A stretch of 64,000 nt of DNA, taken from the NCBI RefSeq assembly GCF_900101855.1, contig NZ_FMVC01000002.1:287328-351327 (forward strand). Reading direction: 5' to 3'. Shown piece by piece: positions 42,842-53,750 of the stretch. How positions within the stretch are numbered: the first letter of the stretch is position 1; each line of letters begins with the position of its first letter. Source of the DNA: Flavobacterium anhuiense (lineage in GTDB: Bacteria; Bacteroidota; Bacteroidia; Flavobacteriales; Flavobacteriaceae). The position numbers and the translations under genes are program-made. The notes under the pieces were generated by a model, which saw only the letters and a list, made by a program, of their open reading frames with translations, made no database searches and was not told the origin of the DNA.

Positions 42842-45637
42842 ATGCAAATTGACCTTTCTAAAATAGATCCAAAATCAAATATTATAATTAAAGGAGCGCA
42901 GGTACATAATTTAAAAAATGTAGATGTTGTTATTCCAAGAAATAAACTGGTTGTCATTACAGGTCTTTCAGGATCAGGGAAATCGAGTTTAGCTTTCGAC
43001 ACTTTATATGCCGAAGGACAAAGACGATACGTAGAAAGTTTATCTTCTTATGCTCGTCAGTTTTTAGGTCGTTTAGACAAACCTAAAGTAGAATATATTA
43101 AAGGTATTGCGCCTGCAATTGCTATTGAGCAAAAAGTAAATACTACCAATGCCCGTTCGACTGTTGGAACTTCTACAGAAATATACGACTACATCAAACT
43201 TTTGTTTGCTAGAATCGGACGCACATACTCTCCTATCTCTGGACAGGAAGTCAAAAAAAATACAGTAACGGATGTTATTTCTGATGTCAAAAGCCTTCCT
43301 CTAGACAGCAGATGGCTTCTCCTTGCTCCTATTCATTTAGAAGAAGGAAGACAGCTTGAAGATAAACTAAAAGTACTTTTACAGCAAGGTTTTGCACGTA
43401 TTTTGGTTGACAATGAAATGATTCGTTTAGATGAATTTTCAGCCTCAGATTTACATCAATTTGACAATAAAGATATTTTATTGATTATTGATCGTATTGT
43501 TGTAAAGGAAGAAGAAGAATTTTACAATCGTCTGGCCGATGCAGTTCAGACTGCTTTTTTTGAGGGAAAAGGAATTTGTTTTCTTCAGGAATTAAACGGT
43601 GAGAAGAGATTTTCTTATTCAAATAATTTTGAACTTGACGGAATAACTTTTCTTGAGCCAAACGTTCATTTATTCAGTTTCAACAATCCATATGGAGCCT
43701 GTCCTGTTTGTGAAGGTTACGGAAACATCATAGGAATTGATGCCGATCTGGTTGTTCCAAACACTTCTTTATCAGTTTACGAAAGTGCTATTTATCCGTG
43801 GCGTGGTGAAAGCATGAGCTGGTATAAAGATGAATTGGTAAAACATGCTTATAAATTTGATTTCCCAATTCATAAACCCTATTTTCAATTAACTGAAGAA
43901 CAAAAGGATTTAATTTGGACGGGAAATCAATATTTTCAAGGTCTGAATGATTTCTTCAGGGAATTGGAAGAAAAAAATTATAAGATTCAAAATCGTGTAA
44001 TGCTATCACGCTATCGTGGTAAAACGAAATGTCATGCGTGTAAAGGCAAACGCTTGCGCGAAGAAGCCTCTTATGTAAAAATCAACGGTAAAACGGTTTC
44101 TGATCTGGTTGATTTACCAATTAAACATTTGGTAACTTTCTTCAAAAACATAGAATTAAATCAATACGAACAGCAGATTGCAAAACGATTAATGATTGAA
44201 ATTAATAATCGTTTGTCTTTTTTATCTGAAGTTGGTTTAGATTACCTTACTCTAAATAGAAATTCTGCAACTCTTTCTGGAGGGGAATCACAGCGAATTA
44301 ATCTGGCAACTTCTCTTGGAAGCAGCTTGGTTGGATCGATGTATATTCTCGACGAACCAAGTATTGGTCTGCATCCTAAAGATTCTGAAAGATTAATCAA
44401 AGTATTGCTTTCTCTTCGTGATCTTGGCAACACTGTAATTGTGGTTGAACATGACGAAGACATTATGAAAGCGGCCGATATGATTATTGATATTGGCCCC
44501 GAAGCTGGAACCTTTGGAGGAAAATTGGTTGCTCAAGGAACTTATGACGAAATTTTAAAGTCAGATTCTTTGACTGCAAAATATTTAAATGGCGATTTAG
44601 AGATTTCTGTTCCGAAAAGAAGAAGAAAATACAAAAATCATATAGATATCATCGGTGCACGCGAAAACAACTTAAAAAATATTGATGTCACTTTTCCTTT
44701 AGATGTTTTAACTGTTGTTACAGGTGTTTCCGGAAGTGGAAAAAGTACTTTGATCAAGAAAATTTTGTTTCCTGCAGTACAGAAAAAACTAGAAAGCGCA
44801 GCCGAAAAAGCAGGACAATTTTCTGAGATTTCAGGATCATTTTCTCAGATTAAGCATATTGAATACGTAGATCAAAATCCGATTGGAAGAAGCTCTAGAT
44901 CAAACCCTGTAACGTATATCAAAGCGTATGATGATATTCGTGATTTGTATGCCAAAGAAAAATTGTCAAAGATAAGAGGTTATCAGGCCAAACATTTTTC
45001 TTTTAATGTTGACGGCGGACGATGCGAAACTTGTAAAGGAGAAGGCTCTATAAATGTCGAAATGGTTTTCATGGCTGACGTTTCTCTGCCTTGTGAGACT
45101 TGCGGAGGAAAACGATTTAAGAAAGAAATTTTAGAAGTAACTTTTGACAATCAGAATATCAATGATATTCTTACCATGACGATTGATGATGCGATTGCTT
45201 TTTTCGAAAAAAATAAGCAGTCCAAAATCACTCAAAAACTACAGCCTTTACAAGATGTTGGTTTAGGATATGTTCAATTAGGGCAATCTTCTTCAACTCT
45301 TTCTGGTGGAGAAGCACAGCGTATTAAATTGGCTTCTTTTCTAGTAAAAGGCGCCACAAAAGAAAAAGCATTATTTGTTTTTGACGAACCTACTACGGGT
45401 CTTCACTTTCATGACATTAAAAAGCTTTTGGCTTCGTTTGATGCTTTAATAGAAAAAGGACATTCGATAATTGTAATTGAACATAATCTGGATCTTATTA
45501 AATGTGCGGACTGGATACTTGATTTAGGACCAGAAGGAGGAGAAAACGGAGGGCACTTGCTTGCATCTGGAACTCCAGAAGATATTGTAAAAGTAAAAGA
45601 ATCTGTAACAGGAGTTTATTTAAAAGACAAATTGTAA
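42842..45637 (+). CDS. uvrA: Excinuclease ABC subunit A
   Basis: A 931-residue nucleotide excision repair protein; ATG at 42842 is chosen because it opens [18 protein letters not shown], with ten codons upstream rejected. Two ABC modules are present: Walker [10 protein letters not shown] (41-49) with signature LSGGESQR, and Walker [10 protein letters not shown] with signature LSGGEAQR. The second half carries the complete zinc motif CETCKGEG with CETCGGKR. The first zinc module has only the CPVCEGYG half, with FSFNNPYGA before it and no cysteine pair upstream. UvrA recognises DNA lesions as a dimer and loads UvrB. A perfect 16-bp terminator follows. Confidence 0.96.
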   Translation: MQIDLSKIDPKSNIIIKGAQVHNLKNVDVVIPRNKLVVITGLSGSGKSSLAFDTLYAEGQRRYVESLSSYARQFLGRLDKPKVEYIKGIAPAIAIEQKVNTTNARSTVGTSTEIYDYIKLLFARIGRTYSPISGQEVKKNTVTDVISDVKSLPLDSRWLLLAPIHLEEGRQLEDKLKVLLQQGFARILVDNEMIRLDEFSASDLHQFDNKDILLIIDRIVVKEEEEFYNRLADAVQTAFFEGKGICFLQELNGEKRFSYSNNFELDGITFLEPNVHLFSFNNPYGACPVCEGYGNIIGIDADLVVPNTSLSVYESAIYPWRGESMSWYKDELVKHAYKFDFPIHKPYFQLTEEQKDLIWTGNQYFQGLNDFFRELEEKNYKIQNRVMLSRYRGKTKCHACKGKRLREEASYVKINGKTVSDLVDLPIKHLVTFFKNIELNQYEQQIAKRLMIEINNRLSFLSEVGLDYLTLNRNSATLSGGESQRINLATSLGSSLVGSMYILDEPSIGLHPKDSERLIKVLLSLRDLGNTVIVVEHDEDIMKAADMIIDIGPEAGTFGGKLVAQGTYDEILKSDSLTAKYLNGDLEISVPKRRRKYKNHIDIIGARENNLKNIDVTFPLDVLTVVTGVSGSGKSTLIKKILFPAVQKKLESAAEKAGQFSEISGSFSQIKHIEYVDQNPIGRSSRSNPVTYIKAYDDIRDLYAKEKLSKIRGYQAKHFSFNVDGGRCETCKGEGSINVEMVFMADVSLPCETCGGKRFKKEILEVTFDNQNINDILTMTIDDAIAFFEKNKQSKITQKLQPLQDVGLGYVQLGQSSSTLSGGEAQRIKLASFLVKGATKEKALFVFDEPTTGLHFHDIKKLLASFDALIEKGHSIIVIEHNLDLIKCADWILDLGPEGGENGGHLLASGTPEDIVKVKESVTGVYLKDKL

Positions 45638-45658
45638 CATATACCGTTTTCAATAACA

Positions 45659-45699
45659 AAAGCCATAAATACAATTGATTAGTTTGTATTTATGGCTTT
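45659..45699 (+). terminator. uvrA terminator
   Basis: Sixteen-base perfect arms (45659-45674 and 45684-45699, aaagccataaatacaa and its complement) with a 9-base loop and T-rich tail, 21 bases after the uvrA stop. Confidence 0.85.
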
Positions 45700-45725
45700 A
45701 TAATTTATTTCTCTTTTTAATGTTC

Positions 45726-46025
45726 TTAAGCTACTAAACATCTTTCTTCAAAAGGAAGACCATCTTCGTCAATAGCTACTAAAATCTTTTTCTGTTTTGA
45801 AGCCTCAAAAGTGAGATAAAGCCACGCAAATGACCACAAACCTAGAGTTAAACAGAAAATCATAAAATTTAAACTGTGGTTAACCACTTTTCCTCCTTTA
45901 GATAAAACTGCAAAAAGCAATTCATCGTTTCTTTCTTCTAAAGTAAATCCATTATGAACCTTGTTTGATATCATATTAGAAAATACTTGCATGCTTTGTT
46001 CATGGCTGAGATGATTGTACTTCAT
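45726..46025 (-). CDS. Small protein with a hydrophobic helix
   Basis: A 99-residue protein; ATG at 46025 (MKYNHLSHEQSMQVF) is preferred over an in-frame start 18 codons upstream. The N-terminal half is polar (KVHNGFTLEERNDELLFAVL). One or two hydrophobic helices follow (about 53-70: NFMIFCLTLGLWSFAWLYL), then a short acidic-cysteine end. I do not recognise the family. It is convergent with uvrA and alone. Confidence 0.6.
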   Translation of the reverse strand: MKYNHLSHEQSMQVFSNMISNKVHNGFTLEERNDELLFAVLSKGGKVVNHSLNFMIFCLTLGLWSFAWLYLTFEASKQKKILVAIDEDGLPFEERCLVA

Positions 46026-46254
46026 AATTACTAATCTACAATTAATTCTGGTTACACTTTTATTTGTAATTTCCTGCAAAAATATTCAATTCTAAAAAAT
46101 AAAAAAATACCTACATTTAATCGTTTTGTTAGAAAAAAAACTGCGTTTTGAGCAAAGTACTGCTAAACATTCATGATAAAGTTAATTTTTATTCAATTAA
46201 TTACAAAGTATTCAAGTGTTAAAGTTTTAAATTTAATCACTCGTTATCAATTAT

Positions 46255-47913
46255 TTAACCTTTGTTCTTAATATTAAAAACAGGAGATTCATAATCTTCT
46301 TTTAAATAATTTGGCGGAATCGTTGTGGTGTTTCCATCTCGTAAAGCACTGTAGTGAGGCGACATGATCTCGATTCCAGCCGCATTAAAAGAATCTTGAA
46401 TATTCTGATGAAGCGAAGAATAAATTCGTGGCTGTTTTGTTGGTTCCTTAGTATAAACATTGATTTGATATGACACATAAAAATCATCTAAACTGGTTTG
46501 CAGTACAAACGGTGCAGGTTCTTTTTCTGTCATTTCTGTTTTTAAAGCCGCATCAATCAAAGCGACATGAATGTCTTTCCAAGGAACATCATATCCAATT
46601 GTTACCGTGGTATGAATCAATAATCCATTAGTCGCTTGATTTGTATTCGCTGAATAATTTGTTGAAGTACTCGACAAAACAGTCGCATTTGGAATCGTAA
46701 TATCTTCAAATTTTGGTGTTCTTATTCTGGTTACCAAAGCTGTTTTTTCAATTACTTCTCCGCTTACATCTCCAATTTTAATATAATCACCAATTTTAAA
46801 CGGGCGCATGTAGGTAATAACCAAACCAGCTACCATATTGGCAATTGCATTGGAAGAACCAAGTGAAAACAAAACTCCCACAAATACAGAAACTCCTTTG
46901 AAAATTGGAGAATCTGAACCTGGCAAATACGGGAAAATGATTACCAGCATAAAAGCATACATCAAAAGACGAATGACATTGAAAGTTGGCAATGCCCAAT
47001 CGCTATAAAAACCATTAATCTTAATGTTTTCTGATTTTATTTCGTAAAAGAAAAACTTAATTATTTTAAGCGAATATTTAAAAATAATAATGATTACAAT
47101 TATAGTAAATAAGCTCGGAAGAAAACCAACAAACCCCATAAAAGCAGATTTTGCAGGAGTTAAAATCCATCTCAACAAGGTTGTGGTGTAATCTTTTGTA
47201 GCCGGAAAAATACTAAATAATACAGGAAGCGAAAGATAAACGATTAAAATAAGCGTGATTATTTTTATAACGCTGAAGATTCTAAGCAATAAAATCAGCT
47301 GCTTCTCTGGTGATAATATTTTAATGGAATTATAATGCACTCCTTTAAAATACTTCGCTCTATTTTTTACAACATAGTTTTTGATGAAGTTAAAAATTTT
47401 GGCAGTCAAAAATAAAATCAGACCGATTATTAAAACTAATAACGCTGTATAGCCTATTCGTTTTGGCAATTGCGAGTAATTTTCATTCTGATATATTATC
47501 GCACTTTTAATCTTCGCCAGATTACGATTAGCAATATTGGCTATCGTGGTATTTTCTGCTTTCGCATCAGCATCCAAGACAGACATGATAACAAAATCGT
47601 TTTGGTAAACAATATCCATAGAAACGTCTGACGGCACTATTTTAATAGAATCCTTCTCAAAAAAAGATTCATTGTAAAGTCTTTTGATTTTATTGGAAAT
47701 GTATTCTGCCCGTTCTTTTGCAGAAAAAGAACCCACATTGTGGTAAACTAAAAAAAGTGTGTCTTTAAAAGGAGCTACTGGATAACCTTTTATTTCGACA
47801 GTTTTCTGTTCTTTATCAGAAGTCTTCAGATTCTTAGTCTGGGCATTCACTGAAAAAGCAAATAAAACAAAAAAGAAAGCTAATAATCTAAGTACTTTTA
47901 TTCTCATATTCAA
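46255..47913 (-). CDS. MscS-family mechanosensitive ion channel
   Basis: A 552-residue protein with a signal peptide (ending FSVNAQ), a periplasmic N-terminal domain (about 25-150), several transmembrane helices (about 150-300) and the MscS core (about 310-500). The pore-helix-like segment KGVSVFVGVLFSLGSSNAIA and the beta domain MRPFKIGDYIKIGDVSGEVI are typical. Channels of this class open on membrane tension to protect against osmotic shock. The large N-terminal extension places it in the MscK/YbdG-like long forms. A -7-like element is at 47942-47949. Confidence 0.9.
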   Translation of the reverse strand: MNMRIKVLRLLAFFFVLFAFSVNAQTKNLKTSDKEQKTVEIKGYPVAPFKDTLFLVYHNVGSFSAKERAEYISNKIKRLYNESFFEKDSIKIVPSDVSMDIVYQNDFVIMSVLDADAKAENTTIANIANRNLAKIKSAIIYQNENYSQLPKRIGYTALLVLIIGLILFLTAKIFNFIKNYVVKNRAKYFKGVHYNSIKILSPEKQLILLLRIFSVIKIITLILIVYLSLPVLFSIFPATKDYTTTLLRWILTPAKSAFMGFVGFLPSLFTIIVIIIIFKYSLKIIKFFFYEIKSENIKINGFYSDWALPTFNVIRLLMYAFMLVIIFPYLPGSDSPIFKGVSVFVGVLFSLGSSNAIANMVAGLVITYMRPFKIGDYIKIGDVSGEVIEKTALVTRIRTPKFEDITIPNATVLSSTSTNYSANTNQATNGLLIHTTVTIGYDVPWKDIHVALIDAALKTEMTEKEPAPFVLQTSLDDFYVSYQINVYTKEPTKQPRIYSSLHQNIQDSFNAAGIEIMSPHYSALRDGNTTTIPPNYLKEDYESPVFNIKNKG

Positions 47914-48002
47914 TTAGAAATAAATTAGTTATCCTTTCTAACAAATATAAAAACAAAAAAGCTACAATTTTAAATTATTTACATTTTTCCTACAACTCCC
48001 AA

Positions 48003-49472
48003 TTAGATTTTAATCCCGATCTTTTTAAAAATAGAATCTATAACATTATTAATGTCTGGAGATATCTTGAATTTATAATTCAGATACAGATATACAACAG
48101 TTACTAATATCGATTTCAGAGCAATACTGATTAATTGAAAAAATGGAAATTCCCAGAAATAAAACAGTAAAAACAATGCAAATGTTAAAACCATCGAATG
48201 AATCGTCTGTTTGGTAAAAGGATACAAATCAAGCTTCTTAACTACAAAAAGCAATTTAGCCAAACTGTATAACGTAATAGACAAAAGTGTTGCAAATGCT
48301 GAACCCATAATTCCAAAATCAGGAATAAACAGCATGTTTAAAATCACAGTTAAAACCACCAGCATCAATCCTAAATATAATACCATTCGGTAATATTTGG
48401 TATTAAAAATAATGGCATTGTTATTTCCTAAAATCAAGTCAAAATATTTAGAAAGACCAATCATAAATACAACTGAGATACCGCCGCTATATTCCTTTGG
48501 AACCAATTCGTACAATTGGTTAATATTGACAAAAATACATAACATAACAAATCCGCCTACAATCTGCAAGTTAATAGACGTTTTCTTGTACAGCTGATTC
48601 AATTCGTCGTGTTTATTTTCATGCATCAATTTAGCAGTAATTGGATACACGATTTGATGCATAGCACGGCTTGGTACCGAAATAACCAAAGCAATATAAG
48701 TAGCTACAGAATAATAAGCAATATTTTCAATCTTCATGTATTGATTAAGCATCAACTTATCGCCGTCTAGAAGCAAATTGGCAACGCTTCCTGAAAGAAT
48801 AATATAAAAAGTATATTCCATTACTGCTTTTACATTCTCAGGTATTGTAATCTGGAAATTCGGCTTTTTGATATAGAATGCATAAAACATCGTAATCAGA
48901 AATGCAAAAAAATATATTCCTGCTGTTATGTACACAAATCCAACCAGTGAAATCCAATTAAAATACAATCCGATTAAAGCAAAAGTTGAGAGCAATCTTA
49001 AGCCAACTTCTTTTATAAAATTTCCAAAAACAGAATGCATATGCACTCGCGCCCATGCGTAAAAAATTTCAAAATAAGCCATACAGATTCCGATAAACGG
49101 AATAAGAAGCATAAATTCACGAACAACTGGGTTTTCTTTGGAAACAAAATCGGTTATATCGTCATAGAAGAAGATTCCGATAAGTCCTAACGGAATACAC
49201 ATTAAAATTGGAAACAGCGCTGTAAAGGACAGAAACTGCTCTCTTTCTTCCTCTGTTTTGTACTGCGAATAAAATTTTACGAGCGTATTTTGCATTCCAA
49301 TCGCAAACAAAGGCATAATTACGTTTGCCGCAGAAGTAATGTAATTGGTTAATGCGTAATATGTTGCCCCAAGAAAAACGGGATAAAGATATAAGGTATT
49401 AATGGCTCCGATACCAAAACCAATGTATGTAATTATAGTGTTTTTAAAAGACTGATTTAAGACAATACCCAT
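48003..49472 (-). CDS. Polysaccharide flippase (Wzx/MATE-like)
   Basis: A 489-residue inner-membrane protein with about 12-14 hydrophobic segments and the fold of oligosaccharide flippases of the MOP superfamily. Lys- and Asn-rich loops between helices are visible (KKTSINLQIVGGFVMLCIFV). It should move lipid-linked glycans across the inner membrane. It is the third of three genes on this strand after YfhO and a glycosyltransferase, which supports a role in surface glycan assembly. Confidence 0.85.
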   Translation of the reverse strand: MGIVLNQSFKNTIITYIGFGIGAINTLYLYPVFLGATYYALTNYITSAANVIMPLFAIGMQNTLVKFYSQYKTEEEREQFLSFTALFPILMCIPLGLIGIFFYDDITDFVSKENPVVREFMLLIPFIGICMAYFEIFYAWARVHMHSVFGNFIKEVGLRLLSTFALIGLYFNWISLVGFVYITAGIYFFAFLITMFYAFYIKKPNFQITIPENVKAVMEYTFYIILSGSVANLLLDGDKLMLNQYMKIENIAYYSVATYIALVISVPSRAMHQIVYPITAKLMHENKHDELNQLYKKTSINLQIVGGFVMLCIFVNINQLYELVPKEYSGGISVVFMIGLSKYFDLILGNNNAIIFNTKYYRMVLYLGLMLVVLTVILNMLFIPDFGIMGSAFATLLSITLYSLAKLLFVVKKLDLYPFTKQTIHSMVLTFALFLLFYFWEFPFFQLISIALKSILVTVVYLYLNYKFKISPDINNVIDSIFKKIGIKI

Positions 49473-49507
49473 TTTTTGAGTTTAGATTGTATGTGATTTT
49501 TAAATGA

Positions 49508-50794
49508 TTATCCTTTAATCAGCTGTGCTAATTGTTTGGTTAGATTTTTTCTTGAATATTGCTGTAAACCAATCCCATGCGACTGCAATTTCCCTTCCAA
49601 AAACTGATTAAAAAAGTCCAAAATTACACTTTTTAATTTCGCTTTTTCAGAATAATCAAAAAATACTCCAGTATTGGTCTGTGTAACGATATCGGCAAAG
49701 TCAGAACCCTGAGGTCCAATGGCAATTATTGGACGGTTTGAGACCATATATTCGAACAATTTTCCAGGAATAATACTTTTCGTATCTTCAGAATTAATCT
49801 CTATTAAAAGCAATACTTGAGATTTTCTTTGGTGCGCCACAGCTTCTTTATGAGAAACGTAACCGACTAAATTTAAATAATCATTTAATTGATGTTCTTG
49901 AATAGCATCAAGAACTTCTTGACTTACAGCTCCAATTAATTTTATTTCTAAATGGGTTTTAAATTCTGGAACTTCTTGCAGCAATTCAACCAAAACTTCC
50001 CACAAAAATGGCGGATTTCGATCAGACAAGAAAGAACCAATATGAGCTAAAGTAAATTTAGTATCTAAAGTCTGTTTTTCTACAGTTTCAACATCGTAAC
50101 CGTTTGTAATTACCGTAATTGGTTTGTTGGTAATAGCCTCAAATTCAGATTTTGTGGTTTTGCTGGTCACAATGATTTCGTCTGCTGAATTAAGCACTTT
50201 ATGCTCTAAATTTTTATGTTTTTTTTCAGCATAAGAAGATAAACGAAGTGCTTTATGATATCCGATCGTTGTCCAAGGATCGCGAAAATCGGCAAACCAT
50301 TTTACTTTTAATTTCTGTTGTAATTCTAATCCGATTAAATGCAAACTGTGCGGCGGTCCAGAAGTTACAATTGTATCGATATTATTTTCTTGAATGTATT
50401 TTTCTAAATAAGAAACTGACGGTTTCACCCAAAATACACGCGCATCTGGAATAAAAAGATTTCCACGTACCCAAAGGAAGGTCTTATCCAAAAAGGTCTG
50501 CTTTTTCTTTTGCGGAAAAATTCCAGAACTGATTTTCTTGGTTTTATTTTTCGAAAAAACAGAAGCCAATTGATAAGGCTCCCAAATTTTATTCTTTAAA
50601 ACAATTACTTTATCTGATATTTCACTTACCAAACCTTCATCAACAATTGGATAAGTTGGGTTTTCTGGAACATAAACTATGGGCTGAACATCAAATTCAG
50701 GAAGATATTTTACAAATTTCAACCAGCGTTGTACTCCTGGCCCTCCAGCTGGTGGAAAATAATAGGTAATTATTAAAAGTTTTTTTTGTTCCAA
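49508..50794 (-). CDS. Glycosyltransferase family 4 protein
   Basis: A 428-residue GT-B fold glycosyltransferase. The N-terminal domain carries ITYYFPPAGGPGVQRWLKFV, typical of the family. The C-terminal domain carries AHIGSFLSDRN and IPGKLFEYMVSNRPIIAIGP, where the Glu of the EX7E-like motif binds the nucleotide sugar. It lies between the YfhO and flippase genes and probably adds a sugar to a surface polysaccharide or glycolipid. Donor and acceptor are unknown. Confidence 0.88.
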   Translation of the reverse strand: MEQKKLLIITYYFPPAGGPGVQRWLKFVKYLPEFDVQPIVYVPENPTYPIVDEGLVSEISDKVIVLKNKIWEPYQLASVFSKNKTKKISSGIFPQKKKQTFLDKTFLWVRGNLFIPDARVFWVKPSVSYLEKYIQENNIDTIVTSGPPHSLHLIGLELQQKLKVKWFADFRDPWTTIGYHKALRLSSYAEKKHKNLEHKVLNSADEIIVTSKTTKSEFEAITNKPITVITNGYDVETVEKQTLDTKFTLAHIGSFLSDRNPPFLWEVLVELLQEVPEFKTHLEIKLIGAVSQEVLDAIQEHQLNDYLNLVGYVSHKEAVAHQRKSQVLLLIEINSEDTKSIIPGKLFEYMVSNRPIIAIGPQGSDFADIVTQTNTGVFFDYSEKAKLKSVILDFFNQFLEGKLQSHGIGLQQYSRKNLTKQLAQLIKG

Positions 50795-50844
50795 GGAAAA
50801 TGAGATTAATATTTTTTAAAGCGGAAATTTAAAATATTGAAATT

Positions 50845-53283
50845 TTAGACTTCTTCTTTCTTATTAGAATTTTTACTTTCAAAATAAACTCCTCCAACCA
50901 AAAGCAACAGCATTCCAATTGAACTTATTAAAGTAATTGTCCCTCCAGTTTTAATAATCTGAGGTTCAAATTTAAATTCAATAGTGTGTTTTCCAGCAGG
51001 AACTTCCATTGCTCTTAAAACATAATCAACTGGGAAATGATCTGTTAGTTTGCCGTCAATATAAGCGTTCCAACCATTTTTATAATACATTTCAGAGAAA
51101 ACAGCTAAACCATCTCCTTTATTTTCTGACTTGTATTTGATATAATTTGGCTTATATGTAACAACTTTAATGGTTCCTGTTGTATCAAAAGCTTTCTTCA
51201 ATCTTGCATTTTGGAACTTGCTTTCATGTTCGTGAACATTAAAAACTGCTACTTTTTTAGTATCCAAAGTGTTCAAAGCTTTCATTACATCGTCTGGTTT
51301 GTTTACCAGTTTCACCGTTTCCACAAACCAAGCATTTCCGTTTGCATCTGGATTAACAGCAGGAATTTGGTTTCCGTCTTTATCCACTTGAATAACATAC
51401 TTAACATTCAACATATTAAGCACTTCAAGATTATTTTTAGCAATTTGATAATCGTACAATTGTTGCATTCTTCTTGGTCTTACCGCACTGTATCCTCCAA
51501 TTGTTTTATGGAAATAAGAAGATCTTCCTTGCAATTGTCCTTGAAGATCAAATACACGGTAAATCGAAGTATCTTTCAAAATCTGAACATCTGCTTGTGT
51601 CTCTTGGAAAGGAGCAGCAATCTGAACTGGGCTTACAAAATCTTTAGCAGAAACGTATTTTTTGTCCACAAAAAACAAATCAAAAATCATCACTAATCCA
51701 ACTACCACTAAAGTAGTTGTCTGAGAAAATTTATTCTTTACAAACATCCACAGAACCACAAATGTCACGATAATTAAGAATCCAGATCTTAGTAAATCTG
51801 CATAATACATCGTCATTCTGTCTTCTTTTAAAGCATCAACGAAACCTGGACCGTAGCTTTCCAAATAAGCATTATCATTTATTCCTGTAAAATGGAAGAA
51901 ACTTTTTGCTATCAATAAAATAACAAGCACGCCTAAACCAAAAACTCCTGTCTGCACTAATGCTTTCTGCTGTAATTTTGGCTCATCTTTAGCTTTAAAA
52001 AATGATTGTAATCCCATAACAGCTAAAACAGGGAAACATAATTCTAGAATAACCTGAATTGAAGATACAGCTCTAAATTTATCATAAAGCGGGACATATT
52101 CAATAAAAAAGTCTGTCAATAAAGAGAAGTTTTTTCCCCAAGAAAGCACTAAAGTGAAAAGTGCTCCAGCAAGAAAAACATATTTGATTTTTCTTTCGTC
52201 AATAAATAAAGCTAAAACTGCCAAAAAGAAAACCACAGCTCCAATATAAGCTGGTGCAGAAACTATTGGCTGATCTCCCCAATAAGTAGGCATTCCGGAA
52301 ACAAAATCCTGAGCTTGAGAAGCAGGAACTCCCTGCTCAAGCATAAACGCGTACATACGGCTGTCTGTCCCTACATTTTCATGGCTTGAACCTCCAAAAA
52401 TTCTAGGAGCAATTAAATTTAAACTCTCTGCAATACCATAACTATATTCTGTAATATAATCAGTAGTCATGGAGGCAGTAGTTTCATTTTTGGATCCGTC
52501 TGGATTAAAAGTCAACTCGCTTTTATCTCTAATACTGTATTTAGCATATTCGTTTGTTGCCATTAAATTACCTGCATTGGCACCCAAGGCAAAAATTCCC
52601 GCAACTAATAAAACGCCGCAAGAAATAAGAAGTCCTTTAAAATCTTTTTCTTTGATAAAATTATATGCATAATATCCCACCAAAATCAATAAGAAAATCA
52701 ATAGATAGTAGGTCATTTGGAAGTGGTTGGCACTAATTTCTAATGCCACTGCAAACATAGTGAGCAGACCTCCCCAAATGTATTTCTTCTGAAAGACTAG
52801 TATAAATCCAGCAATTACCAATGGCATATAAGCAATAGCATGTGCTTTTGCATTATGACCAACTCCTAAAATGATGATCATATAAGTTGAAAAACCAAAG
52901 GCAATTGAACCGATAAAAGCTTTAAGGGGATCTGTTTTTAAAACCAACAATAAGCCATAAAAACCAAGAAAATATAAGAATAAGTAATCTGCAGGACGCG
53001 GTAGAAAACGCAATACGTCATCTACTTTACCAATAAAATCGTTCGGATAATTTGCTCCAAGCTGATAGGTTGGCATACCTCCAAAAGCAGAGTTTGTCCA
53101 ATAAGGTTCAGCATTTTCAGCAGCTCTAAAATCATTTTGCTCTTTGGCCATTCCGGTGTATTGAGCAATATCAGACTGGAAAATCTGTTTTCCCTGAAGA
53201 ACTGGATAAAAATAAATTAATGAAACAAAAATAAAGCCCAATATAACAAGGGCATGCGGATAGAACTTATTTACTATTTTCAA
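50845..53283 (-). CDS. YfhO family membrane protein
   Basis: An 812-residue protein with about a dozen transmembrane helices in the first two thirds and one near the C-terminus. The extracytoplasmic segment FQSDIAQYTGMAKEQNDFRA with NSAFGGMPTYQLGANYPN is characteristic of YfhO. Gram-positive YfhO adds sugars to teichoic acids from a lipid carrier. Here, beside a glycosyltransferase and a flippase, a related role in lipid-linked sugar transfer is inferred. It is the first of three envelope genes on this strand. Confidence 0.85.
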   Translation of the reverse strand: MKIVNKFYPHALVILGFIFVSLIYFYPVLQGKQIFQSDIAQYTGMAKEQNDFRAAENAEPYWTNSAFGGMPTYQLGANYPNDFIGKVDDVLRFLPRPADYLFLYFLGFYGLLLVLKTDPLKAFIGSIAFGFSTYMIIILGVGHNAKAHAIAYMPLVIAGFILVFQKKYIWGGLLTMFAVALEISANHFQMTYYLLIFLLILVGYYAYNFIKEKDFKGLLISCGVLLVAGIFALGANAGNLMATNEYAKYSIRDKSELTFNPDGSKNETTASMTTDYITEYSYGIAESLNLIAPRIFGGSSHENVGTDSRMYAFMLEQGVPASQAQDFVSGMPTYWGDQPIVSAPAYIGAVVFFLAVLALFIDERKIKYVFLAGALFTLVLSWGKNFSLLTDFFIEYVPLYDKFRAVSSIQVILELCFPVLAVMGLQSFFKAKDEPKLQQKALVQTGVFGLGVLVILLIAKSFFHFTGINDNAYLESYGPGFVDALKEDRMTMYYADLLRSGFLIIVTFVVLWMFVKNKFSQTTTLVVVGLVMIFDLFFVDKKYVSAKDFVSPVQIAAPFQETQADVQILKDTSIYRVFDLQGQLQGRSSYFHKTIGGYSAVRPRRMQQLYDYQIAKNNLEVLNMLNVKYVIQVDKDGNQIPAVNPDANGNAWFVETVKLVNKPDDVMKALNTLDTKKVAVFNVHEHESKFQNARLKKAFDTTGTIKVVTYKPNYIKYKSENKGDGLAVFSEMYYKNGWNAYIDGKLTDHFPVDYVLRAMEVPAGKHTIEFKFEPQIIKTGGTITLISSIGMLLLLVGGVYFESKNSNKKEEV

Positions 53284-53332
53284 TTTTGGCTGGTTTGGGT
53301 TAAAATGAATCCTAAATTTTCAGGACACAAAT

Positions 53333-53626
53333 CTAATCTATTTCTTCGTAATCAACATACTCTCCCACCTTTTTGGTTTCACGCGGGTTTTTAGCATTAG
53401 CAGTATTAATAATTATTTCGTCTTTATTATTATTTGTGTTCTGCCAAGTGTTGCCTTGATTGTATTGTTGGTATTGCTGCTGTTGTCTTTGAAAATTTTC
53501 GCTAGCATTTTCTACTGCCTTTTTTACCAAGACTGGCAAAAAGATTCTAGCCAAAAATTTCATGATATAATAAAAGGCGATTAGCCCAATAATGAATCTT
53601 AAACCTGAAAATGATGCTTCTTGCAT
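53333..53626 (-). CDS. DUF4834 family protein
   Basis: A 97-residue protein with one N-terminal hydrophobic helix (about 6-30, SGLRFIIGLIAFYYIMKFLA) and a polar, Gln- and Asn-rich tail (about 48-65, QRQQQQYQQYNQGNTWQNTN). It ends in an acidic VDYEEID. ATG at 53626 is preferred to TTG at 53647. The family is restricted to Bacteroidota and of unknown function. It lies 49 nt upstream of the YfhO gene on the same strand and could be part of that transcript. Confidence 0.72.
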   Translation of the reverse strand: MQEASFSGLRFIIGLIAFYYIMKFLARIFLPVLVKKAVENASENFQRQQQQYQQYNQGNTWQNTNNNKDEIIINTANAKNPRETKKVGEYVDYEEID

Positions 53627-53750
53627 AACTCTATAATTTTTTTCCAAAATTAATAAATCCGTTGTTTAAAAATAAAATATGAATCTTAAATAAATAATAA
53701 AATATGTACATTTGAAATGCGTTATTATTTTTTAATCCAAAAAAAATTAT

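Noticed and set aside
42631..43002. 123-codon minus-strand frame overlapping the start of uvrA
   Set aside because: Its first part is an antisense shadow of the conserved uvrA N-terminus and the rest is AT-rich, low-quality sequence. There is no start context and no family.
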